A stretch of 64,000 nt of DNA from Morganella morganii_D (GTDB taxonomy: Bacteria; Pseudomonadota; Gammaproteobacteria; Enterobacterales; Enterobacteriaceae), in contig CP173058.1 in assembly GCA_044772875.1 (NCBI GenBank), forward strand, positions 1,116,001 through 1,180,000, read 5' to 3'. Positions 42,143 through 51,118 of this stretch are shown here, in pieces. Position 1 is the first letter of the stretch. Each line of letters opens with the position of its first letter. A program made the translations under genes and the position numbers. The notes beneath the pieces are model-generated. The model saw only the letters and a program-made list of their open reading frames with translations. It was not told where the DNA came from and ran no database searches.

Positions 42143-42468
42143 TGCCGGATACATTATCTATTCTGACAGGGATCGCACTGCTGGCGGTCGGTACTTATGC
42201 CATGCGGGCTTCCGGGGCGCTGCTCAGCGGACGTTTCTCTGTTTCGGCACATGTCAGAAATCTGCTCTCAACGGGCGCGATTGTGATCCTGTTTGCCGTG
42301 GCAGTGACGATGACTATCTTCAGCGGGCAGGAATTATCAGACTGGCCGAAAATGGCCGGGGTGGCGGTTGCCGGGTTGCTGACCTGGTATAAAAAACCAT
42401 TTCTGGTGATTGTGCTGGCCGCCGCGATGGTGACCGCGCTGCTGCGTTATCTGCTGTCGCTGTGGTAA
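42142..42468 (+). CDS. azlD: AzlD-family exporter small subunit
   Basis: A 108-aa protein with four membrane segments. GIALLAVGTYAMRASGALL at the start is typical of AzlD (YgaH). It pairs with AzlC; coupled translation is implied by the one-base overlap. No clear terminator before the next convergent gene. Confidence 0.85.
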   Translation: MPDTLSILTGIALLAVGTYAMRASGALLSGRFSVSAHVRNLLSTGAIVILFAVAVTMTIFSGQELSDWPKMAGVAVAGLLTWYKKPFLVIVLAAAMVTALLRYLLSLW

Positions 42469-42510
42469 GTAAGGATATCCGCACAGTCTGCCTGTGCGGA
42501 TATCCGGAGA

Positions 42511-43083
42511 TTATTGTGCCAGCCAGCCGGCGGATGTGGTGATGGTTGCCATCGGGCGGAGCATATCCAGGCTTATCTGGTGCAGTTCCGCTGTCTGGGC
42601 AGCGCATAAATCCTCCGCCACTGAGACATAAAACCCGTTGTCATGGGCATAACGTGCCGTGTTCTGAATCGCCATCACGGTACTGACACCGGCCAGAACG
42701 ATATGCTCAATTCCGGCTTTACGCAGCCAGATCAGCAAATCATTTCCCGCAAAGGCACTGACGCCTTTTTTCACAAAACAGACATCCTCTTTCTGTACAT
42801 CAGTACCGTCTGCCCAGTCGCAACCGCCGCCACTCAGTTTCAGGGCGCCCGTTTCTTTTGCCCGCTGAAACATCGGGGATCCGGCGGGGATATCATGCCA
42901 GTCATCGGCAAACCCGACCCGCACCCACACCACGGGGATCTTCCGCTGCCGGGCCAGACGGGCAGTTTCCCGCGTGGACGCAATCAGATGGCGGGCTTCT
43001 GTTTGCTCATAGCAGGCGTTGGAAAGCCCGTGTTTGCCGGTAATGTCATTAATAAGGTCAATAATAATCAGTGCCTGTTTCAT
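42511..43083 (-). CDS. Isochorismatase-fold protein lacking the catalytic Cys
   Basis: A 190-aa protein of the cysteine hydrolase superfamily: the Asp in ALIIIDLIND (Asp9) and the Lys in CFVKKGVSAFAG are present. The third box, usually GVxTxxCVxxTA, reads GVSTVMAIQNTARYA, so the nucleophile Cys is replaced by Ala. It may be a non-hydrolytic or differently acting member. Met at 43083 (after GGAGGG) starts the family sequence. It follows the sensor kinase gene by 34 bp on the same strand. Confidence 0.8.
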   Translation of the reverse strand: MKQALIIIDLINDITGKHGLSNACYEQTEARHLIASTRETARLARQRKIPVVWVRVGFADDWHDIPAGSPMFQRAKETGALKLSGGGCDWADGTDVQKEDVCFVKKGVSAFAGNDLLIWLRKAGIEHIVLAGVSTVMAIQNTARYAHDNGFYVSVAEDLCAAQTAELHQISLDMLRPMATITTSAGWLAQ

Positions 43084-43117
43084 CTGTCCCTCCTGTTCTG
43101 ACTTTTTCAGCATAGCC

Positions 43118-44536
43118 TTATGTATCAGAACTGTCATGGGAAGCAGCGGGAATTACCTTGTTTTTTGCCGGGATATGGATCACAAACCCGATACCGCGCT
43201 GCTGCAATCCGTCGGTGACTGAGAGATAACCGCCGATTTTTCCCGCCAGATTCCAGGCAATGGCAAGGCCGAGACCGCTGCCGTTTTCACTGCTGCCGGG
43301 CACACGGAAAAAGCGGGAGAACAGGCGGTGGCGATACTGCTCACTGATACCGTTGCCGTTATCACGGATAATAATCTGTACTTCATCCGGATTACGGGTG
43401 TTCAGTGAAACTTCCGCCTGACTGTCAGGCGGGCAGTATTTCACCGCGTTATTTAATATATTGTTGATGATGGAGAACAGCGCCTGTTTATCACTGACAA
43501 CAATGCAGCTTTCCGGGCCGTCGAAGGAAAATTCAATATTTTTGCGCAGGGCGTAGGGCACCAGCATGGCAATGGCGTGGCTCAGTGCCTGAGTCAGGTC
43601 TATCTCTTCCATCTTCAGCGGATAATCTTCCGTTTCCAGCTGTGCCAGATCAATCAGCTGTCGTGACAGTGATACCGCGCGGTCAAGACTGATTTCCATA
43701 TCGGCGGTGATCTCGTTGCGTTCCGCCGGGTCATCAATCTGTTTAAGCAGATGAATTTGTGCCAGTACGGCGGCAATCGGGGTGCGCAGTTCATGGGCGG
43801 CATCCGCCATAAACTGTTTTTCCCGCAGATTGGCAGCATCCACCCGCTGCATCAGCTGGTTGATGGCATGCAGCACCGGACGCATTTCATTGTACTGATA
43901 CTTCATGCTGATAGGCGTCAGATTACCGGGGTTGCGGGTGGCGATACTGCGGGTGGTTTCACGCAGCGGGCGCAGGCTGAGATAGGTGGTGATAATGGTC
44001 GACGAGAGCATGGTGCCGAGAATAAACAGCAGCGGGACAGCGGTGCCGGTCGCCGGGTCGCCGATCAGCATATGGCGGTCAGTACCGGATTCCCCGATAA
44101 CCGCAGTGCGCTGCATACCCGGATCAGTATTGTAAGCGAGATACCAGGTTTCCCCGTCCTCGGTGAAACGTTCGATGCCGTCCGGTTTCAGCGGAATATG
44201 GACGTCAGGTTTATTACTGTACAGTACCTCGCCCGTTGTGCTGTGCAGAATGGCGACCAGCGGGTCATAGTTTTCCTCTTCCAGTCCGCTTTTCATCGCA
44301 TTGGCGTACATACTCTCCAGTGCGCGGGCAATTTGCGGAAAGGTGGCGGAATCGGTGGGGGTTTCCCGTAGTGTATCTGATACCCCCCGGGCAATCACCA
44401 TCTGCTGTGCGTTAAAATCGTCACTTAAATCAGGCAGGTAAGCGTATTTCAGCCAGGCAATCCAGACGCCCCACAGCAGGAGCATTGAGAACGTCTGAAG
44501 AAGCACGGTATAAACAAAGAATGAGCGGATCCTCAT
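43118..44536 (-). CDS. Sensor histidine kinase
   Basis: A 472-aa membrane kinase: membrane segments at about 8-30 and 168-190 with a periplasmic sensor between, a HAMP-like linker, the H-box FMADAAHELRTPIAAVLAQ, N-box IINNILNNAVKY, and G-boxes DNGNGIS and GSGLGLAIAWNLA. It phosphorylates the response regulator encoded directly upstream. Overall it resembles QseC/PmrB/TctE kinases, but the ligand is unknown. Confidence 0.9.
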   Translation of the reverse strand: MRIRSFFVYTVLLQTFSMLLLWGVWIAWLKYAYLPDLSDDFNAQQMVIARGVSDTLRETPTDSATFPQIARALESMYANAMKSGLEEENYDPLVAILHSTTGEVLYSNKPDVHIPLKPDGIERFTEDGETWYLAYNTDPGMQRTAVIGESGTDRHMLIGDPATGTAVPLLFILGTMLSSTIITTYLSLRPLRETTRSIATRNPGNLTPISMKYQYNEMRPVLHAINQLMQRVDAANLREKQFMADAAHELRTPIAAVLAQIHLLKQIDDPAERNEITADMEISLDRAVSLSRQLIDLAQLETEDYPLKMEEIDLTQALSHAIAMLVPYALRKNIEFSFDGPESCIVVSDKQALFSIINNILNNAVKYCPPDSQAEVSLNTRNPDEVQIIIRDNGNGISEQYRHRLFSRFFRVPGSSENGSGLGLAIAWNLAGKIGGYLSVTDGLQQRGIGFVIHIPAKNKVIPAASHDSSDT

Positions 44537-45202
44537 TTATTCGCTGTCCTTTTTCAGCAGATAGCCAATCCCGCGGACAGTAATTACCTTCTCTTTACCG
44601 ATTTTACGGCGCAGATTATGGATATGTACTTCCAGGGAATTACTTTCGATTCTGTCGTCCAGCCCGAATAAACGCTGCTCCAGCTCATGTTTGCGCACCA
44701 CATTGCCGGTATTGCGCATTAATTCGTACAGCAACTGATATTCTTTTCCGGAGAGCAATAATAACTCGTCGTTCAGCGTCACCTGATGGTTCATCGGGTT
44801 AAGGGTAATATTGTCGACTTTCCATAGTTGCGAAGAAAAACCGGCAATACGGCGGGAAACAGCTTTAACCCGGGAAATTAACTCCGGCAGTTCGACGGGT
44901 TTGGAAATAAAATCATCCGCCCCGGAGTCCAGGGAATTCACCAGATGATCACGCTGGTTACGGGCAGTCATAATAATAATCGGGATTTGTTCCCCGCTGT
45001 TGCGCCATTCCACCAGAGAGTCAAAACCGTCACCGTCCGGCAGTCCCAGATCCAGCAGCATCAGGTCAAAATGCTGCTCTGTCAGCCGTTTACGGGCATC
45101 GGCCAGTAAACGCAGCCAGCACACGCGAAAACCGGCAAGTTCCAGTCCCCGGCACAATGCTTTGCCTAATTGTAAATCGTCTTCGACTAATAGAATTTGC
45201 AC
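44537..45202 (-). CDS. OmpR-family response regulator
   Basis: A 221-aa protein: receiver domain with acidic pocket VEDD, phosphoacceptor Asp51 in LMLLDLGLPDGDGFD, switch Thr in IIMTARN and Lys in FISKPVE; then a winged helix with the NSLEVHIHNLRRKIG and VRGIGYLL signatures. It is first in a two-gene operon; the kinase start follows its stop without a gap. It resembles QseB/TctD but no target is evident. Confidence 0.92.
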   Translation of the reverse strand: MQILLVEDDLQLGKALCRGLELAGFRVCWLRLLADARKRLTEQHFDLMLLDLGLPDGDGFDSLVEWRNSGEQIPIIIMTARNQRDHLVNSLDSGADDFISKPVELPELISRVKAVSRRIAGFSSQLWKVDNITLNPMNHQVTLNDELLLLSGKEYQLLYELMRNTGNVVRKHELEQRLFGLDDRIESNSLEVHIHNLRRKIGKEKVITVRGIGYLLKKDSE

Positions 45203-45313
45203 GTTTTTTCTCTCTCTGTAAAAGCGGATTGCAGTATAGCATTGACGATTACTGTGACAACTCAGGCAAATTATTGTGACAACGGGGTTTAATGTATCCT
45301 TAATCCGTTCCGG

Positions 45314-45772
45314 TTAATGTGATATCCGGTTTATAAAATCATCAATCAGGTGACCGGCATATTTTTCTGTCTGTTTTTGCAGGAAATAAAAATAAAAAAT
45401 CGTGCCGAACAACACTGCGGCATAAATAAATACCGCCCGGATATAAGTCAGACTGTAGTCCAGCAGGGTCAGTGAGAGATAACTGATATCGATATTCAGT
45501 GACAGGGCATCAATAATTTTCTGCGAGAACAGCAGCAGGGAGAAGAGTAATACCGGCAGGGCGAGTAACCCGGTCAGTATATTGACTTTTTTGCGGCGTG
45601 CCGCCAGAGCGGGATAATGTTCATCATGCATATAAGCGGCGATATCGGTGAGCTGATCATCCAGATCGTCACGGCAGGCGACCGGAGCATCCTGTTTTTC
45701 TATTTGCTGATGCAAAAGACGTAAAAGCCGGCTGTTATCGATGCTTTTTGCAAAAGCGGTAATAATTCCCAT
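45314..45772 (-). CDS. Hypothetical two-helix membrane protein
   Basis: A 152-aa protein. A soluble N-terminal part of about 65 residues with RLLHQQIEKQDAPVACRDDL, then membrane segments at about 66-88 and 107-130, and a short cytoplasmic tail. No family was recognised. It is a single gene between the two-component system and the MBL hydrolase; bases 45773-45963 hold no supported gene. Confidence 0.65.
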   Translation of the reverse strand: MGIITAFAKSIDNSRLLRLLHQQIEKQDAPVACRDDLDDQLTDIAAYMHDEHYPALAARRKKVNILTGLLALPVLLFSLLLFSQKIIDALSLNIDISYLSLTLLDYSLTYIRAVFIYAAVLFGTIFYFYFLQKQTEKYAGHLIDDFINRISH

Positions 45773-45963
45773 GCGGAACTCCTGAAAGTCTGTGTCGGCC
45801 GGCTATTATTTAACAATTCTACAGCCGGGTCATGCGGATTTATTAACATTACCTGAATTAAACCATAATCTGCGCTCTGCGGTACAATACAGATACGTTA
45901 CAGCGGAAAATACTATGTTATATATAACGGCAGAATACATTTATCTTTCAGGGATTATCATCC

Positions 45964-46770
45964 ATGTTACGCATCACTGCACTGCTGGAAAATACGCATT
46001 CCGACCCCGAACCGGAGTCTCACGCCGGCCTCAGCCTGCTGCTGGAAGACGGAGAAATCTCGCTGCTGTTTGATACCGGGGCTGATGATACCTATATCCG
46101 TAATGCGCAGGTGCTGGGGGTTTCTCTGGCAGATATTAATGCTGTGGTATTGTCGCACGGCCATTATGACCATTTCGGCGGATTAACCCGCACTGAACGG
46201 CATAATCTGCCGTCTCCGCTGACGGTAATTGCGCATCCGCATATTTTTGAGCCGCGCCGTGCCGCACTGTGGCTGGGCAGTTATCCTCTGAAATTCAAGC
46301 GGTTATCACCGCTGTTTTGTGAAGAAACACTGCGCCGTGACTATCAGTTTGTGCTGACGGAAAAACCGTATGCCATCTCATCCCGCTTTCTGTTCGCCGG
46401 TGAAATAACCCGGCGGGCAGTGGTGCGCCGTTACGGGGTGCTGCTCAGAAACGGTGACGCGGATTATGTCCGCGATGACAGTTTTCTGATTTGGCGCGGG
46501 GAAGAGGGCATTGTAATTATCACCGGATGCAGTCATTCAGGGATTGAGTCTGTGGTACAGCATGCGCGCGCGCTGACAGATAATGCGCCGGTGCAGGCGG
46601 TGGTCGGCGGGCTGCATCTGCGCAGGGCAACACCGGCCGCGCTGCGTCGTGCTAAGGACGCGGTGGATCCGCAGACCAGGGTGTACGGCTGTCACTGTAC
46701 CGGTGCCAGAGGACGTCATGCCCTGAATGCGGACGATTTTAATACCGGGCAGCAGCTGACATTCCTCTGA
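45964..46770 (+). CDS. MBL-fold metallo-hydrolase
   Basis: A 268-aa protein of the metallo-beta-lactamase fold: LLFDTGADDTYIRNA, the metal motif HGHYDH (His65, His67, Asp69, His70), a later GCSHSGIESV with another His, and GGLHLRRATPAAL. It resembles the group related to 7,8-dihydropterin-6-methyl-4-(beta-D-ribofuranosyl)-aminobenzene-5'-phosphate synthases and generic hydrolases; substrate unknown. The tail contains a CHCTGARG motif. It converges with the FMN reductase gene. Confidence 0.85.
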   Translation: MLRITALLENTHSDPEPESHAGLSLLLEDGEISLLFDTGADDTYIRNAQVLGVSLADINAVVLSHGHYDHFGGLTRTERHNLPSPLTVIAHPHIFEPRRAALWLGSYPLKFKRLSPLFCEETLRRDYQFVLTEKPYAISSRFLFAGEITRRAVVRRYGVLLRNGDADYVRDDSFLIWRGEEGIVIITGCSHSGIESVVQHARALTDNAPVQAVVGGLHLRRATPAALRRAKDAVDPQTRVYGCHCTGARGRHALNADDFNTGQQLTFL

Positions 46771-46788
46771 ATCTGCCCGGCGGTATTA

Positions 46789-47337
46789 TCAGCTGTGCGC
46801 TTCCAGGAAGCGGACATACGCATCTGCCCATTTTTGCACAAAAGTACCGGTTTTTTCACTGAATGCCCCGTTTTCCCCGATCATGCCGTCATACCATTGC
46901 AGGTACATTTCCGGCTGATTGAGTGTCGGCATATTCAGAAATGCCAGCACATTGCGCAGATGCTGTTGTGCTAACGCCGTACCCATTGCACCGGCGGATG
47001 TGCCGATAACGGCAGCCGGTTTGCTGTCCCAGCTGTTCTGTCCCCACGGACGGGAGCCCTGATCCAGCGCGTTTTTCAGCACACCCGGGACAGAACGGTT
47101 ATACTCCGGCGTGACAAAGATCACGCCGTCAGCCTGTGAAATCTGTTGTTTGAATGCCAGCACCTCAGCAGGCGGCTGTGCATCACAGTCCTGGTTATAG
47201 AGCGGCAGTGAGCCGATGCTGACAAACTCACACTGAATGTGTGCAGGGAAGAGGGAGACCAGAGCATGCGCCAGCTGACGGTTATAACTCTGCTCACGCA
47301 GCGAACCGACAACAACAGCAACGCGGTACTGTTTCAT
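46789..47337 (-). CDS. NADPH-dependent FMN reductase
   Basis: A 182-aa flavodoxin-like protein: VAVVVGSLREQSYNRQLAHA binds the FMN phosphate, and VIFVTPEYNRSVPGVLKNAL plus GTSAGAMGTALAQQHLRNVL are family signatures of the ChrR/YieF/azoreductase group. It reduces quinones, chromate or azo compounds, giving protection from redox stress. The start has a purine-rich AGGAGG site in the upstream strand. Confidence 0.88.
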   Translation of the reverse strand: MKQYRVAVVVGSLREQSYNRQLAHALVSLFPAHIQCEFVSIGSLPLYNQDCDAQPPAEVLAFKQQISQADGVIFVTPEYNRSVPGVLKNALDQGSRPWGQNSWDSKPAAVIGTSAGAMGTALAQQHLRNVLAFLNMPTLNQPEMYLQWYDGMIGENGAFSEKTGTFVQKWADAYVRFLEAHS

Positions 47338-47490
47338 TGTAACCTCCTGGGCCGGTGAAAATCCGGCGGTGAATTAAGAAATAAAACAAATGAAAACGTT
47401 ATTATCATAGTGCGGAATCGCAGAACACAGAGCAGAATTTAGTAAATTTTTATGACATCACTACAAAAAAAGATCATATCAGGAGCCGGC

Positions 47491-49527
47491 ATGACTATTC
47501 CGCAAGCCCTAAAACGTCCTGTACAGTTCACTGCACACGGTGAAACCAGGACGGATAATTACTACTGGCTGCGGGATGATACCCGCAGTGACCCGCAGGT
47601 GATTCAGTACCTGACGGATGAAAACCGCTATACACAGCAACAGTTGCAGACGGCTGAGCCGCTGCGCAAAGCGCTGTATGAGGAGATGGTAGCCCGCATG
47701 CCTCAGGCGGATGAATCCGCGCCGTACAGTTATAATGGTTATGTTTACCGCACCCGCTTTGAGGCGGGCAAAGAGTACCCGCGCTATGAGCGGCGCAAAA
47801 TAACCGGTGATCAGTGGGAGTTACTGGCAGACGGCAATGTACGGGCGCAGGGGCTGGCGTATTATGCGCTGGTGTCTCTGGCCGTCAGTACGGATAACCG
47901 TCGTATTGCAATTGCGGAGGATAAAGTCGGCCGTCGTGAATATCAGGTTGCTTACCGTGATCTGGCGGATAATGACTGGCAGGAATCCGTGCTGACAGAC
48001 GTGGCAGACGACCTGGTCTGGTCAGCAGACGGTTCGGTACTGTTTTACGTTCGTCAGGATCCGCAGACATTGCTGCCGTCCGAGGTTTACCTCCACCGTT
48101 TCGGCACAGATACCGCACAGGACGAGCTGGTGTACCGCGAGGAAGATGATCGTTTTTATACCGGGTTATCGTTGTCATCATCCCGTGAATGGATTTTTAT
48201 CGGCTGCCACAGCCCCGTCACTTCTGAAGTTCAGTTGATCAATGCCGGTGAACCGTTACAGCCGCCGGTCTGTTTCTCGCAGCGTCAGGACGGGCGTGAG
48301 TATCATATCGATCATCTGAACAGTCAGTTTTATATCCGCTCTGATCATGAAAACGAATTGTTTGGCCTCTATCAGACGGAGGCACCGGAGAATCCGTGGC
48401 TGACCCTGATTGCGCCGCAACCGGATACTGATCTGGAAGATTTTACACTGTTCCGTGACTGGCTGGTGTTGCAGGAACGGCATGCCGCGCTGCCGCAGAT
48501 CCGCATTATTCACCGGCAGAGCGGGAAAGAAACACAGGTTGCATTTGATGACGGCGCTTACTGCGCGTGGCTCGGCCTTAATCCGGAGCCTGATAGTCAG
48601 TTGCTGCGCTACGGCTATACCTCAATGACCACACCGGCGTCGGTATATGAACTGAATATGGCCTGCGGGGAACGGACATTGCTGAAACAGGCGCAGGTAA
48701 ACGGTTTTCAGCGCGATAATTATCACAGTGAGCGGATATGGATCACTGCCCGTGACGGTGTGCAGGTGCCGGTTTCACTGGTCTGGCATAAAGATCATTA
48801 TCAGCCCGGACACAACCCGCTGCTGATTGAAGGCTATGGTGCATACGGTGCCGGTATGGATCCGGATTTCGATGCCAACAGGCTGAGCCTGCTTAATCGC
48901 GGTTTTGTCTATGCTCAGGCGCATATCCGCGGCGGCGGTGAGTTAGGTAAGCGCTGGTATAATGCAGGGAAAATGCAGCATAAAATCAACAGCTTTAATG
49001 ATTTTACGGATGTAACCCGTGAACTGATTACCCGGCGTTACGGTGCGAAAAACCGGATTTACGCCACCGGAGGCAGTGCCGGCGGGCTGCTGATGGGGGC
49101 GGTGATTAATCAGGCACCTGAACTGTATCGCGGCATTGTGACACAAGTACCGTTTGTTGATGTACTGACCACCATGTCTGATCCGTCCATTCCGCTGACC
49201 ACCGGCGAGTATGACGAGTGGGGCAACCCGGAAAATGAATCTGCTTACTGTGACATCCGTGCTTACAGTCCGTATGACAACATTGAGGCGAAAGCCTATC
49301 CGGATATGCTGGTGACCAGTGGTTTGCATGATTCTCAGGTACAGTACTGGGAACCGGCAAAATGGGTGGCAAAACTGCGGGAACTGAAAACAGATGATAA
49401 TCTGCTGCTGCTTTATACTGATATGGAGGCAGGGCACGGTGGTAAATCGGGGCGGTTTAACTATTTATGGGATGTAACACTCGGTTATGTATTCCTGCTG
49501 ATGCTGGATGAACAACAGGAATTGTGA
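47491..49527 (+). CDS. ptrB: Oligopeptidase B
   Basis: About 678 aa, a serine peptidase of the S9 prolyl-oligopeptidase family. N-terminal beta-propeller (YYWLRDDTRSDPQVIQYLTD near the start), C-terminal alpha/beta hydrolase with nucleophile Ser in ATGGSAGGLLMG, the Asp in LHDSQVQYWEP and His in MEAGHGGKSGR. It cleaves peptides after Lys or Arg in the cytoplasm. ATG at 47491 follows AGGAG and gives the family N-terminus; 47452 is a possible longer start. Confidence 0.93.
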   Translation: MTIPQALKRPVQFTAHGETRTDNYYWLRDDTRSDPQVIQYLTDENRYTQQQLQTAEPLRKALYEEMVARMPQADESAPYSYNGYVYRTRFEAGKEYPRYERRKITGDQWELLADGNVRAQGLAYYALVSLAVSTDNRRIAIAEDKVGRREYQVAYRDLADNDWQESVLTDVADDLVWSADGSVLFYVRQDPQTLLPSEVYLHRFGTDTAQDELVYREEDDRFYTGLSLSSSREWIFIGCHSPVTSEVQLINAGEPLQPPVCFSQRQDGREYHIDHLNSQFYIRSDHENELFGLYQTEAPENPWLTLIAPQPDTDLEDFTLFRDWLVLQERHAALPQIRIIHRQSGKETQVAFDDGAYCAWLGLNPEPDSQLLRYGYTSMTTPASVYELNMACGERTLLKQAQVNGFQRDNYHSERIWITARDGVQVPVSLVWHKDHYQPGHNPLLIEGYGAYGAGMDPDFDANRLSLLNRGFVYAQAHIRGGGELGKRWYNAGKMQHKINSFNDFTDVTRELITRRYGAKNRIYATGGSAGGLLMGAVINQAPELYRGIVTQVPFVDVLTTMSDPSIPLTTGEYDEWGNPENESAYCDIRAYSPYDNIEAKAYPDMLVTSGLHDSQVQYWEPAKWVAKLRELKTDDNLLLLYTDMEAGHGGKSGRFNYLWDVTLGYVFLLMLDEQQEL

Positions 49528-49570
49528 CGCCGTCACTTAATATGTGACAGTGTCACCTGAAAAGCGGATA

Positions 49571-50947
49571 TTACTCAGCGGCTTTCCGTTTACGGGCAGC
49601 CGCTTTTTTGTGCACGGCGATAATTTCACTTTCCACACTGCCATCCTGTAACAGTGTGGTGATTTTTTGCCCGACTTTCACCTGACGGGTTTTGTTCAGC
49701 ACTTCGCCGCTGTCAGTCTGGCTGATACTGAATCCCCGGCTGAGTGTCGCCAGCGGGCTGACACCTTCGAGTGTTGAACAGAGACGGGTGAAACGTTCGC
49801 GCTGCTGACTGAGCTGTTCACGCATGGCGGAGGAGAGACGGAACTGCAATTGCTGAACCTGCCGCTGCTGCTGTTGCAGTTGCGGACGCGGATCCCGGCG
49901 CATCAGGCGTTGTTCAGTCTGAGCCAGTTGCCGGGATTTTTGTGTCAGCATAAGCTGCCCCGCCTGCATCAGCCGCTGTTCCAGGCGCTGAATCAGCTGC
50001 TGCTGCCGCGCCAGCCGTAATTGCGGATGCTGTTGCTGTAACCGGTGATGTAACTGACTGAACAACCGCTGTTTTCCGGCGATAAAATAGTCCATCGTCA
50101 TCTCCAGCCGCTGCTGAACAGATTGGATCTGCCGCAGACGCTCTGTCAGGTCCCGGCTGACCAGCTCTGCCGCCGCTGATGGTGTCGGTGCCCGCAAATC
50201 CGCGACAAAATCGGTGATAGTGATATCAGTTTCATGGCCGACAGCACTGATCACCGGCAGACGGCTGGCAAAAATTGCCCGCGCCACCCGCACATCATTG
50301 AAACTCCATAAATCTTCGAGTGAACCGCCGCCACGGCCGACAATCAGCACATCGCATTCATTACGGCGGTTGGCGGTTTCAATCGCACGGACAATCTGTG
50401 CCGGTGCATCGGCGCCCTGAACCTGAGCGGGATAGATAATGACCGGCAGTGACGGGTCACGGCGGCGCAGAATATTCAGAATATCGTGAAGGGCGGCCCC
50501 GGTGGCGGAAGTTACCACTCCCACACAGGTGGCAGGTACCGGCAGCGGCTTTTTCAGATGGGTATCAAACAAGCCCTCAGCTTTCAGTTTCTCTTTCAGC
50601 TGCTCAAACTGCTGCTGAAGCAGGCCTTCACCGGCAGGTTGTATGGACTCAACAATCAGCTGATAATCCCCGCGCGGCTCATACAGAGTGATCGCGGCGC
50701 GTACCAGCACCTGTTGTCCGTTTTGCGGCGCAAATGTCACACGGCTGTTGTTGCCGCGGAACATGGCTGCCCGCACCTGGGATTTTTCATCTTTCAGGGT
50801 AAAATACCAGTGGCCGGAAGACGGGCGCGAAAAGTTGGAGATCTCCGCGCTGATCCAAATCCGGCCCATTTCCAGCTCGAGTAACTGCCGGACTGTCGTA
50901 TTTAACCGGGTAACAGTAAAAATTGTGGTATTTTCAGGTAGCAACAT
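49571..50947 (-). CDS. xseA: Exodeoxyribonuclease VII large subunit
   Basis: A 458-aa protein. An N-terminal OB fold (ISAEISNFSRPSSGHWYFTL) binds DNA, the central catalytic part has VVTSATGAALHDILNILRRR and DVLIVGRGGGSLEDLWSFND, and the C-terminal half is a long Gln/Arg-rich coiled coil that binds the small subunit. It degrades single-stranded DNA. It is divergent from guaB, as in other Enterobacterales. Confidence 0.95.
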   Translation of the reverse strand: MLLPENTTIFTVTRLNTTVRQLLELEMGRIWISAEISNFSRPSSGHWYFTLKDEKSQVRAAMFRGNNSRVTFAPQNGQQVLVRAAITLYEPRGDYQLIVESIQPAGEGLLQQQFEQLKEKLKAEGLFDTHLKKPLPVPATCVGVVTSATGAALHDILNILRRRDPSLPVIIYPAQVQGADAPAQIVRAIETANRRNECDVLIVGRGGGSLEDLWSFNDVRVARAIFASRLPVISAVGHETDITITDFVADLRAPTPSAAAELVSRDLTERLRQIQSVQQRLEMTMDYFIAGKQRLFSQLHHRLQQQHPQLRLARQQQLIQRLEQRLMQAGQLMLTQKSRQLAQTEQRLMRRDPRPQLQQQQRQVQQLQFRLSSAMREQLSQQRERFTRLCSTLEGVSPLATLSRGFSISQTDSGEVLNKTRQVKVGQKITTLLQDGSVESEIIAVHKKAAARKRKAAE

Positions 50948-51038
50948 GTGAGCCGGATCAAATAATAAAACAAGGACTTAATTGTCCGATACTACCGCCT
51001 TCTGACAGATTAGCAACGAATTTTTGAAAAAAAGCTAG

Positions 51039-51064
51039 GCGCAACCGATTACCACCTGTATAAT
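51039..51064 (+). promoter_or_regulatory. guaB promoter with PurR-like box
   Basis: A -10 box TATAAT at 51059-51064 is followed by a GC-rich discriminator (GCCGCGG), as in growth-rate-controlled promoters. Just upstream, GCGCAACCGATTACC (51040-51054) resembles half of a PurR operator. The -35 region is poor. Assignment is by position and motif. Confidence 0.5.
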
Positions 51065-51118
51065 GCCGCGGCAATATTTTATCTTCTTTCAATCCTGCTG
51101 CCTGGTGAGATATTGCAC

